64,000 nucleotides of DNA, taken from NCBI GenBank assembly GCA_964503315.1, contig CAZCZL010000001.1, positions 248,001 through 312,000 on the forward strand. Direction: 5' to 3'. Shown piece after piece: positions 1 through 6,910 of the stretch; positions within the stretch are counted from its first letter, which is position 1; the number at the start of each line of letters is the position of its first letter. Both the position numbers and the translations under genes were made by a program. The notes below the pieces were generated by a model. The model did no database searches and was not told the origin of the DNA. It saw only the letters and a program-made list of their open reading frames with translations. This DNA is from FEB-12 sp964503315. GTDB taxonomy: Bacteria > Zixibacteria > MSB-5A5 > GN15 > FEB-12.

Positions 1-874
1 TCATCAATGATTCTGCGGGCTTGTCTACGATACCTTTGAGTGAGTCACGGACTGTCCGCCAGCGTACAAGTTCCGGCGATACCGTCGCGACAAATTCATC
101 AGCCTGTTCAGAGGACGCTGCAGTCTTAAGCTCTTCCACGATTGGTTCGGCCACCTTACCTGCGGCCGCAGGAGCGGCCTGCTTCTGCATCGCCTCTGGC
201 TCCGGTTGTGGTGGAGCGAGTTTCTGAACGATCACACGTGGCTGGACTGGGAGTTCTTGAGTTACACTGTCCTGGGCAATGTTCGGTTCGCGCGGGACAC
301 CAGACTCCTGCTTCTCTTTGGAACGCAGAACTGTCTCGCCGCCTGCCGATTCATTGTCTTTAGAGGTCTCCTGCAATTCACGACGTTCCTCGGCGTTGCC
401 CTTCTTCGCAGTGGAATCCGCTTCAGTGGTCAGTCGGCTGTCTTTTGCAGGAGGTGTATCCGCTGTCTTGATCTGTACTTTGTCTGTCTGCTCCTGTAGC
501 ACGGTCGGCTCGGACTTCTTCAGAATCTCGTCTTTGTTAATGCCGATGAAAACCAGCAAGGCAACAGATGCCGCCACGGCAGACAGTTTCCAGACCATCC
601 CTCTTTCCCAGCCAGATTTTGGGACCGGAGTAATGATCGTTTCCTGTCCGAAGCCCAATTTGCCTTCGATCTTCCGCGCGTTCTGCTCCCAATAGTCGGA
701 CTGACCCAGCTCGATCTTGTCCGCAACCAGTTGATCAAGCCGCTCCAGATCGGCCAGCAGTTTCTGGCATTCAGAGCACGAAGCGACATGCTGCGCCAGC
801 ATCTCTTGCTCCTGGGTAGGTAACTCCCGGTCATGATAGGCCGAGACTTTGTCGCGAAAATATGAGTGATCCAT
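1..874 (-). CDS. zf-HC2 anti-sigma factor (partial, runs off the left edge)
   Basis: Membrane anti-sigma factor, expected to hold the ECF sigma factor encoded just upstream until a signal releases it. I translated the frame from the ATG at 874 to base 1 with no stop, so 291 codons are visible and the C-terminus is missing. Residues 29-36 give H-x3-C-x2-C, the zinc-binding anti-sigma (zf-HC2) signature. A hydrophobic segment at about residues 93-111 is a single membrane span. After it comes a long Gln/Glu/Lys/Pro-rich, low-complexity periplasmic stretch, then a region that looks folded near the window edge. The 30-base gap to the sigma gene and the shared strand indicate an operon. The class is secure; the signal sensed is unknown. 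Confidence 0.88.
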   Translation of the reverse strand, partial: MDHSYFRDKVSAYHDRELPTQEQEMLAQHVASCSECQKLLADLERLDQLVADKIELGQSDYWEQNARKIEGKLGFGQETIITPVPKSGWERGMVWKLSAVAASVALLVFIGINKDEILKKSEPTVLQEQTDKVQIKTADTPPAKDSRLTTEADSTAKKGNAEERRELQETSKDNESAGGETVLRSKEKQESGVPREPNIAQDSVTQELPVQPRVIVQKLAPPQPEPEAMQKQAAPAAAGKVAEPIVEELKTAASSEQADEFVATVSPELVRWRTVRDSLKGIVDKPAESLM

Positions 875-904
875 ACTTAACTCGTCTTCTGCTCCCGCAT
901 GCCG

Positions 905-1564
905 CTACTCCAGCAGATCTTTCAGTTCTTTCATCAGATGCTGTCGTGCGCGATACAACCGTGAATCGACAGTCCCCGGAGGGATCTTCAGGTAATTCGC
1001 TATCTCCACATAATCCATGTTCTCAAAATGCCGCAGGACGAAGACTGAACGATACGTGGTAGGCATCGCCATCAACGCTTTATAGAAGCGCTTCTTCCCT
1101 TCTTCGTCGAGCAGCTGCTCAAGCGGCCCTAGTTCGACAGAGGCCGGGTCATACCCTTTTTCCGTCAACTTGTCCAATGATTCTTTTTTCTCCTCGCGGG
1201 CAATCTGGGTGTAGGCCAAATTCCGGGCGATGGTGGAGAGCCAGGGGTAAAACGCGTAATCGGAGCGGAATGTCTTGAGCGCGGACCAGGCTCGCACAAA
1301 TGCCTCCTGGACAATATCTTCCGTCTGGTCGACCGAACCGACCAAACCGTAGATATAGCGGTATAACTTCTTCTGGTGCAACCGGATAAGTTGCCCGAAC
1401 GCCTTCTGGTCTCCATTCTGAGCGGCCTCGACCAACTTCCGCTCAGGGGACTTGGCGTCCGACTTCTCTACCATCTCAGGAGCCGTTTCTTCCCGCTCAC
1501 CAAAAGGATTTGACGGTATCTCCCCGTCCGGCAGGGGGCGGCCGGATCTGCCCTCGTCGACCAC
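905..1564 (-). CDS. ECF-family RNA polymerase sigma factor
   Basis: Extracytoplasmic-function sigma factor of 219 residues from the GTG at 1564. Sigma-70 region 2 spans about residues 55-125 (the DIVQEAFVRAW helix and the FYPWLSTIARNLA helix), and region 4 fills the C-terminal 60 residues with the helix-turn-helix around DYVEIANYLKIPPGTVDSRL. The GTG overlaps the last base of the holA stop codon (TAGTG), so translation is probably coupled. An ATG 30 codons further in is a possible alternative start, because the first 30 residues are not part of the fold. The anti-sigma gene follows after 30 bases, the usual order for such pairs. The regulon cannot be read from this window. Confidence 0.93.
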   Translation of the reverse strand: MVDEGRSGRPLPDGEIPSNPFGEREETAPEMVEKSDAKSPERKLVEAAQNGDQKAFGQLIRLHQKKLYRYIYGLVGSVDQTEDIVQEAFVRAWSALKTFRSDYAFYPWLSTIARNLAYTQIAREEKKESLDKLTEKGYDPASVELGPLEQLLDEEGKKRFYKALMAMPTTYRSVFVLRHFENMDYVEIANYLKIPPGTVDSRLYRARQHLMKELKDLLE

Positions 1565-2556
1565 TACTGCGCCCCTTTCGAACTGACCAGCTGCATCGCC
1601 AGTGATTCGAGTATCATTTCCGGCTTTACATGAGGAGGGAGGCGTCGAAGTTGCGCGTCGGTATCGGCGATTTGCAGCACGATCCGCTCAAGTTGATCGG
1701 CGGAGAATCCGCGCGCCTGCTGACGATACTGATTCGCCAGCCACTGACGCTTCGCGTCCGGTACTGGTTTGCCGTTCTTGACGAGATAGAGCGAGACAAA
1801 ATGCTGACCGATGAAATAGAGAATGGCGGTCGGCGAATTCCCTTCGGCGATCATGGTGCGCAGGCAGGTCAATACCTGAGTTCCACTGCCATTGGTGATA
1901 TGATTCCCCACATCCCACATCTGGAAAACCTGATATCCGGAGGTCATGGTCCGAACATCCTGTTCGCTGATCGTCTCTCCCGGCTGCTTATAATTCGCCA
2001 GCTTGTTTATCTCTGCGGTGAGCGCGCCATGATCCCCGGCAATCATTTCTGTAAGAAGTTTGAGCGCCCTGGCGTCGATCTTGAGACTGAGCTTGCCTAG
2101 CTTTCCGGTGATCTGAGCCGCGGTTTCTTCCTGAGTCAGTTTGTTGAACTCAACCGCGGTGACAAGCGGCGAAAGGACCTTGAAGATAGTCGCGTCCTTC
2201 TTCGGCTTTTTCGCCGCGGGAGTGACAAAGACCAGGACCCGATTCGGATCAGGCGGGGTCATCAGCTTGGCGATCCGCGTGAGATCTTCCTTTTTGTAGT
2301 GCTGGATATCTGTTACTACAAAGACCTGCCGCTCACCAAGCATGGGATAAACCGAGAGTGTCGCGATGAGATCGGCCGCGGAAGTCCGCTTGCCATCTAC
2401 GCGCCGGTAGTTGGTTGTCAATTGCTTGTTAGGGAGAAACTGGCCGGCGAGATATTTCTGGGCCTCCATCATCCGATGGTCCTCTGTCCCATAGAAATAA
2501 TAAGCAGGCGCGAATTTTCCGGCCTGAATATCTGCCAGCAGTTTGGTGGGGGTCAT
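1564..2556 (-). CDS. holA: DNA polymerase III subunit delta
   Basis: Delta subunit of the clamp loader, which opens the beta sliding clamp for loading on primed DNA. The 330-residue length is typical for HolA. The start (APAYYFYGTEDHRMMEA) is the usual N-terminal beta strand and helix of the delta fold, followed by the degenerate AAA+ domain (VFVVTDIQHYKKEDL) and the C-terminal collar domain with the HFVSLYLVKNGKP region. No Walker A motif is present, as expected for delta. A TTGACC-N17-TACTTT promoter lies just upstream and its start site would be about 3 bases before the ATG, with no Shine-Dalgarno, so the mRNA may be leaderless. The sigma gene overlaps its stop. Confidence 0.93.
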   Translation of the reverse strand: MTPTKLLADIQAGKFAPAYYFYGTEDHRMMEAQKYLAGQFLPNKQLTTNYRRVDGKRTSAADLIATLSVYPMLGERQVFVVTDIQHYKKEDLTRIAKLMTPPDPNRVLVFVTPAAKKPKKDATIFKVLSPLVTAVEFNKLTQEETAAQITGKLGKLSLKIDARALKLLTEMIAGDHGALTAEINKLANYKQPGETISEQDVRTMTSGYQVFQMWDVGNHITNGSGTQVLTCLRTMIAEGNSPTAILYFIGQHFVSLYLVKNGKPVPDAKRQWLANQYRQQARGFSADQLERIVLQIADTDAQLRRLPPHVKPEMILESLAMQLVSSKGAQ

Positions 2557-2565
2557 GACGCCGGT

Positions 2566-2594
2566 AAAGTATCACGGCATCCGGGGAGGGTCAA
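2566..2594 (-). promoter_or_regulatory. Sigma-70-type promoter of holA, predicted leaderless
   Basis: On the minus strand TTGACC (2594-2589), a 17-base spacer and TACTTT (2571-2566) precede the holA ATG at 2556 by only 9 bases. The predicted transcription start near 2559 leaves almost no leader and there is no purine-rich ribosome site. The -35 box overlaps the stop codon of the upstream RNase H-like gene. Confidence 0.5.
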
Positions 2595-2971
2595 TCTAAA
2601 AGCGAGTCGAGCGCGGGGTTCTCGTTGGCAGGCACCCAGTCGAGTGAAAAGTGATACTTGGTCCGATACTCCTGTGCGCGCTCCAGCAGCGGCTTGAGCA
2701 TTTCGGATGAATCTTCGCGGCCGTTCAATTGATTGATCAGCGTCAGGTTGTTTCCGAATATCTGGTACGTATGATTGCTGAAATATTTCTGGTTACTGTC
2801 AATGAATTCAAGCAACGCCAAAAGTGATGCCAGATCGCAGTGGTCGCCATCGACTCCATTGAAGGGTGCCTTGAAGCGGATACCCACTTTGGGAATATGA
2901 AAGACAACGACCGCTCCTTTGCCGAGCTGGTTTTCCTCCGGGAGAGGACATGCGCCGAAGTAACATTCCAT
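2591..2971 (-). CDS. RNase H-fold protein (degenerate ribonuclease HI-like)
   Basis: A 126-residue protein I read as an RNase H-like fold. The order of elements matches ribonuclease HI: a beta hairpin (VVVFHIPKVGIRFKAP), a helix with a conserved acidic start (DLASLLALLEFIDSN), a strand and turn where RNase HI has its third acidic residue (YQIFGNNLTLINQLNG), then a terminal helix and a WVPANENPALDSLLD tail that matches the W-V-x-R-E-x-N-x-x-A-D end of the family. The strand that should read TDS reads FGN, so at least one catalytic acid is replaced; activity is uncertain. No clear Shine-Dalgarno precedes the ATG at 2971 and the frame is open for 12 codons upstream without another start. It lies directly before holA. 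Confidence 0.6.
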   Translation of the reverse strand: MECYFGACPLPEENQLGKGAVVVFHIPKVGIRFKAPFNGVDGDHCDLASLLALLEFIDSNQKYFSNHTYQIFGNNLTLINQLNGREDSSEMLKPLLERAQEYRTKYHFSLDWVPANENPALDSLLD

Positions 2972-3242
2972 GCCCGGAGCAAAGGCAAGTGGCGTGCCTT
3001 GGCGAGAAAAGGGCCGTTATTAGACCTAAGATTCTGTCAAATAATGCCTTAGCCTGAAGCTAATCCAACCGCGTATGAACTGGTATGCATAGCCCGCTGA
3101 TTCTCTGTACACTCGCAGTTCGAAAAATTGGATAGAACTGTACGTCTTACTCAAAATTGACTTGCAGTGGGCGATGCCACCGGACAGATTGGGGCTGTCC
3201 ATCATATCCAAATCAACCCACACTATCCCAAGGGAGGAAAGT
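2972..3242. other. Divergent intergenic region, no convincing promoter
   Basis: About 270 bases separate the RNase H-like gene (minus) from the SBBP gene (plus). Apart from the GGGAGGAAAGT ribosome site directly before 3243, I see no good -35/-10 pair or strong hairpin. Confidence 0.5.
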
Positions 3243-5549
3243 ATGCGTTACCGTATTCTATCTACACGTAGGGTCTTGTTCCTGTTGTCATTTGCTCTGA
3301 TACTGGTCTCTGCCGCCGGAAGGCTGAATGGACAGGAGAGCCAGTCGTTCCCCGTACCGTCTACGGGCTCCACTTCTGCCTCATCCTGTGAATTTACTGA
3401 GAACCGCGGACAGTGGCCCGACTCAATACTCTTCCGTGCCTCGACCGACGAAGCGACTCTATGGTTCACCAAAGACGGGATATACTACCAGTTCTTTGAA
3501 GTACTTTCCAGGGGAGAAGCACAGAGCAAAGAAAATAGTCCAGAATCAAGCGACAATCATCGATTTTTAGTCAAGACTGATTTGGTGAAGGTCCGGTTCG
3601 TTGGGGCAAATGACCATGCGCAAGCACAAGGGGTTGGACTGCTCTCCACTAACAAGAATTATTTCATCGGTAACGAACCGACGAGATGGCAGACAAATGT
3701 ACCGAGCTACGAGAGCCTGAAGATACGTGAGTTGTACCCTGGGGTAGACATCATTTTTTCCCGTCGCGAGGGAAGATTGGAGTACTCACTCTATGGTTCG
3801 GATGGCGCAGTTTCGAAGGCAATGGTAGCCATCGATGGCTCGATCACCCAGAGGTCAGATGAGGTGATTACCATTGACACAAAGGTTGGCAGAAGGACCT
3901 TCATTGGAGTATTACCAATATCTGTAGATAGCACTCGCTGTGAGGCTCTTTCATCTGCCACGGGGATTGCATCCGCAAACCTTTCAGTCATATACAGTCG
4001 GTATCTCGGAGGCAGTGACGTAGACAGAGGAGAGGCGATTGCTGTTGATGCTTCTGGATGTGCCTATGTGACAGGCACCACATTCTCCTCAAATTTCCCA
4101 CTAGTCAATCCAGTTGACGGCAATGCGAGTGGTAGTGAGCTATTTGTCGCAAAGTACTCGGCTGATGCTACAGACACTATCTATTGCACGTACTTAGGTG
4201 GCAGCGGGGGCGAAGAGAGTTTTGGGGGTATTGCCGTCGATGCCGATGGCCGTGCATATATTACCGGTGTGACTTCGTCTACAAACTACCCAACAACGGT
4301 TGGCGCCTTACAAGCAGACCCTGGCGATAATAACTATGACGCACTGACTACAAAGCTCTCCGAGTTTGGAAATGCCCTTGTTTATAGTACATACCTAGGT
4401 GGTGACAACGATGACGTTGGACTTGACATCGTAGTGGACCAATCTGGGTGCGCATTCGTCACAGGGAGAACCAAGTCGTCGAACTTCCCGACGGCAAACG
4501 CATTTCAGTCGAGTTTAGGCAGTGTGGCCAATTACGATGCTTTTGTTACCAAGTTATCTGCTGATGGTGGTTCAATGATTTTCAGCACTTATCTTGGTGG
4601 CAACGGCACCGACTACGGACACGGAATAGCTATCGGCACTGCTGGAAACCCGTACATCGCCGGATGGACTACCTCAGATAACTTCCCGACAAAAAACGCG
4701 TACCAGCCTACAGCTGGTGGCTCTGACGGTTTTGTTACCAAAATGGGGGTCGGTGGGGATTCTCTTATTTACAGCACCTACCTGCGCGGATCAACGGGAG
4801 CAGTGGACCAAATACAGGGCATCGCAGTTGATTCAGCGGGAGCGGCATTTGTGACGGGGCATACGTCGGACGCCACATTCCCGACCATGTCCGCATTCCA
4901 AGGCACCTACGGAGGAGGAACTCACGATGCCTTCGTCACCAAGTTTGCTCCTTCTGGCACCAGCCTAATCTACAGTACCTTCATGGGTGGGAGCTTAGCT
5001 GACTCAGCATTAGACATAGCCGTCGACAGATTTGGTTCGGCATATGTCTCTGGAACTACTTCATCTGATAATTTCCCAATCCTCTCGCAGTACCAATCTG
5101 ATTCTGCCACTGGTGACATGTTTGTTGCCAGATTGTCTAGGAGCGGTGGCACGTTGGTATATAGTACCTATCTGCGCGGAAATGGATCCGATGAGAATCG
5201 AGGAATCGCTATCTCAGATTCTGGCTACTGCTACATAACAGGATTCACGACATCAAATCAGTTCCCTTCTGGTTCTGGGACAACAGGATTCCCAAATTCC
5301 GTAGTCACTGTCAAGCTTTCTAGGTTGTGTTGTACCGGAACGACAGGAGACCTCAATATCGACGGCTTCATCGATCTATCAGATCAGTCGCTTCTCATCG
5401 CATATGTCACCACGAGTCCTAAACCCGTGCTGCCGTGCCCGGAGGAGGCAAATGTGAGTGGAACTGGCGGAATTGACCTGACCGATTTGTCAATGCTGAT
5501 AGCATATCTGACAATGACTCCAAGACCAACGTTACCGAACTGCCCGTGA
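3243..5549 (+). CDS. Secreted seven-bladed SBBP beta-propeller protein with C-terminal dockerin
   Basis: A 768-residue exported protein. The ATG at 3243 is chosen because GGGAGGAAAGT precedes it directly and the product then opens with a signal peptide (charged RYRILSTRR, then a hydrophobic run to about residue 26). Residues ~50-260 form the domain that commonly precedes SBBP repeats (ENRGQWPDSILF, YPGVDIIFSRREGRLEYS). Then follow seven SBBP blades of about 60 residues, each with YSTYLGG, GIAVDxxGxAYVTGxTxSxNFP and a DAFVTKL-like end. Residues ~700-768 hold a type I dockerin: GDLNIDGFIDLSD and GTGGIDLTDLSMLI are its paired calcium-binding repeats. Such proteins are surface or extracellular; no ligand can be named. 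Base composition is slightly more AT-rich than its neighbours. Confidence 0.9.
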   Translation: MRYRILSTRRVLFLLSFALILVSAAGRLNGQESQSFPVPSTGSTSASSCEFTENRGQWPDSILFRASTDEATLWFTKDGIYYQFFEVLSRGEAQSKENSPESSDNHRFLVKTDLVKVRFVGANDHAQAQGVGLLSTNKNYFIGNEPTRWQTNVPSYESLKIRELYPGVDIIFSRREGRLEYSLYGSDGAVSKAMVAIDGSITQRSDEVITIDTKVGRRTFIGVLPISVDSTRCEALSSATGIASANLSVIYSRYLGGSDVDRGEAIAVDASGCAYVTGTTFSSNFPLVNPVDGNASGSELFVAKYSADATDTIYCTYLGGSGGEESFGGIAVDADGRAYITGVTSSTNYPTTVGALQADPGDNNYDALTTKLSEFGNALVYSTYLGGDNDDVGLDIVVDQSGCAFVTGRTKSSNFPTANAFQSSLGSVANYDAFVTKLSADGGSMIFSTYLGGNGTDYGHGIAIGTAGNPYIAGWTTSDNFPTKNAYQPTAGGSDGFVTKMGVGGDSLIYSTYLRGSTGAVDQIQGIAVDSAGAAFVTGHTSDATFPTMSAFQGTYGGGTHDAFVTKFAPSGTSLIYSTFMGGSLADSALDIAVDRFGSAYVSGTTSSDNFPILSQYQSDSATGDMFVARLSRSGGTLVYSTYLRGNGSDENRGIAISDSGYCYITGFTTSNQFPSGSGTTGFPNSVVTVKLSRLCCTGTTGDLNIDGFIDLSDQSLLIAYVTTSPKPVLPCPEEANVSGTGGIDLTDLSMLIAYLTMTPRPTLPNCP

Positions 5550-5585
5550 ATTGGTTCTGGTCGGGTTTCTTGGATATAAATAGTC

Positions 5586-5617
5586 AAAAAGTATGGCGCC
5601 CCGCGACGGGGCGCCAT
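5586..5617 (-). terminator. Intrinsic terminator of the first pilin gene
   Basis: A perfect 11-bp stem with a 3-base loop (5593-5617, ATGGCGCCCCG arms) is followed on the minus strand by a T5 run (5590-5586). It lies 30 bases past the pilin stop and also separates it from the convergent SBBP gene. Confidence 0.85.
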
Positions 5618-5646
5618 ATAAGTAACGTGACAACTAGATTGTGTTG

Positions 5647-6072
5647 CTAGGCAATCACATCATCCGTGGTGTTAGAAAGCACACCGGCTTCGGTAATCTG
5701 CCAGACGTCGTTCGTTGCGTCGTCATCGATGTTGGCGGTGGCGGTGGCGGTGAAGCCAAGAGCCGTGGCGGCAACTATCGAATACGCGTACACCGCGCTC
5801 GACTGAATGTCGACACCGATCTGCGGGAACGTGAACACAGCACCTGGCACAGAGGTCAGACCAGCGTCACCATATGTACTGTTAGCCTGGCGATAGGTGT
5901 GCTGCATGGTGTAGATCTGCTTCAGGATCTGCTTCGCTTCAGACTGTTTCGCCTTCGTGGTCGACTTCATGAAGCGCGGGATCGCCAAAGCGGCCAAGAT
6001 ACCAATGATGACCACAACGATCATCAGCTCGATGAGGGTGAAACCCTTGCGATTGTGGAACCGTGAGAACAT
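5647..6072 (-). CDS. Type IV pilin-like protein (prepilin N-terminal methylation motif)
   Basis: Prepilin of 141 residues. After a short basic leader ending in RKG comes FTLIELMIVVVIIGILAALA, so cleavage by prepilin peptidase is expected between Gly and Phe, with Glu at +5 as in true pilins. The first mature residues form the hydrophobic polymerisation helix. The C-terminal part is a small globular domain with few charged residues and no Cys pair, so it lacks the disulfide loop of classic PilA. GGAGGTACT before the ATG is the ribosome site. A good sigma-54 promoter lies about 65-78 bases upstream. It could be a major pilin or a type II secretion pseudopilin; a paralogue is next door and pilT is at 47.4 kb. 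Confidence 0.9.
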   Translation of the reverse strand: MFSRFHNRKGFTLIELMIVVVIIGILAALAIPRFMKSTTKAKQSEAKQILKQIYTMQHTYRQANSTYGDAGLTSVPGAVFTFPQIGVDIQSSAVYAYSIVAATALGFTATATANIDDDATNDVWQITEAGVLSNTTDDVIA

Positions 6073-6134
6073 AGTACCTCCAGATAAAGAGTCAGTTACT
6101 GGTTTCCAAGTTCAGTTTCGTCATCCCCGTATAT

Positions 6135-6150
6135 CGCAAGACCTGTGCCT
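6135..6150 (-). promoter_or_regulatory. Sigma-54 (-24/-12) promoter of the first pilin gene
   Basis: Minus strand AGGCACAGGTCTTGCG matches the sigma-54 consensus (TGGCACG-N4-TTGCA) with the invariant GG (6149-6148) and GC (6137-6136) exactly 10 bases apart. The predicted start near 6124 leaves a leader of about 50 bases before the ATG at 6072. Confidence 0.75.
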
Positions 6151-6285
6151 TTCCGACTGGCGGATTTTGAACATCCTGCCGTACAGTCACTGTAGTGTTG
6201 CACAATAGGTTACGTCTCTTTTGCTGGTCACTCAACGGTGTCCGAGCCTCACGGCGGTCCTTTCGCTCCCATACTCGCCGCATTT

Positions 6286-6315
6286 CGCCATTGCATTTTG
6301 CAAATTGCAATGGCG
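6286..6315. repeat. Inverted repeat upstream of the pilin sigma-54 promoter
   Basis: Perfect 10-bp arms CGCCATTGCA (6286-6295) and TGCAATGGCG (6306-6315) flank a 10-base centre that is itself TTGCAA-like. It lies about 140-165 bases upstream of the pilin -24/-12 promoter, the usual distance for an enhancer site of an NtrC-type activator. Function is inferred from position only. Confidence 0.5.
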
Positions 6316-6349
6316 GTTTGCGACCGGACAGGCCCGAAAACCAGCCAAC

Positions 6350-6373
6350 AAAAAAGGGCGCCCGAAGGCGCCC
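6350..6373 (-). terminator. Intrinsic terminator of the second pilin gene
   Basis: A GC-rich 7-bp stem (GGGCGCC arms) with a CGAA loop at 6356-6373 is followed on the minus strand by six T (6355-6350). It lies 25 bases past the pilin stop at 6398 and insulates the first pilin promoter from upstream transcription. Confidence 0.8.
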
Positions 6374-6397
6374 AGTTGGGGCTGGATCCGTCAGGGA

Positions 6398-6826
6398 TCA
6401 GGTATTTACATCGTCTACGGTATTGGTCAATATGCCATCCTGGTCTATGGTCCAGGTATCAACGGTGCCGTCATCATCGAGATTCGCGGTCGCGGTACAG
6501 GTGAAGGCAAGTGGATTGGCAACCATAGTGTACGTATAGACTGCATTGGTCGTGATATCAACCCAGATCGGGTGAAGCACAGTTGTCGCGGCCGCAGACG
6601 CGGGGCCAGCAGGCTGGAAATAGGTACTCGGCGCCGACTGCTGACGGAACGCGTGCTGATTGACATAGATCTGCTTGAGGATCAGTTTCGCTTCAGACTG
6701 CTTGGTCTTTACGCCGGCCTTGGTAAAGCGCGGGATCGCCAACGCCGCAAGGATGCCGATGATGACCACTACGATCATCAACTCGATAAGCGTAAAGCCC
6801 TTACTGTTCTTTTTGACGCGACTCAT
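6398..6826 (-). CDS. Type IV pilin-like protein, second paralogue
   Basis: Prepilin of 142 residues, paralogous to the gene at 5647-6072. I start it at 6826 because GAGGTGGTAAT lies directly upstream; a start 12 codons earlier has no such site and would lengthen the leader. The leader ends in NSKG, then FTLIELMIVVVIIGILAALA is identical to the neighbour, with the same downstream AIPRFxKA-KxKQSEAK-ILKQIY stretch. The C-terminal domains then diverge, so the two probably form one filament with different surfaces, or one is a minor pilin. It has its own sigma-54 promoter in the short gap after the NtrC-type regulator and its own terminator, so it is a single-gene unit. Confidence 0.9.
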   Translation of the reverse strand: MSRVKKNSKGFTLIELMIVVVIIGILAALAIPRFTKAGVKTKQSEAKLILKQIYVNQHAFRQQSAPSTYFQPAGPASAAATTVLHPIWVDITTNAVYTYTMVANPLAFTCTATANLDDDGTVDTWTIDQDGILTNTVDDVNT

Positions 6827-6874
6827 ATTACCACCTCGTGCAATCGTCCGTTTCGTTTTCATATCGCCCTATTT

Positions 6875-6890
6875 CGCAAGCCGCGTTCCA
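6875..6890 (-). promoter_or_regulatory. Sigma-54 (-24/-12) promoter of the second pilin gene
   Basis: Minus strand TGGAACGCGGCTTGCG matches the sigma-54 consensus at nearly all positions, with GG (6889-6888) and GC (6877-6876) exactly 10 bases apart. Predicted start near 6864, about 38 bases before the ATG at 6826. It fills the gap left by the regulator stop at 6911. Confidence 0.78.
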
Positions 6891-6910
6891 TCCGGCTGTG
6901 CAATTTCTGA

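Noticed and set aside
3180..3200. GG-N10-GC arrangement before the SBBP gene as a sigma-54 promoter
   Set aside because: Apart from the GG and GC the flanking bases do not match the consensus.
6221..6910. A 229-codon open frame on the plus strand across the second pilin
   Set aside because: It is the antisense of a clear prepilin gene, has an Arg-rich shadow composition and no ribosome site.
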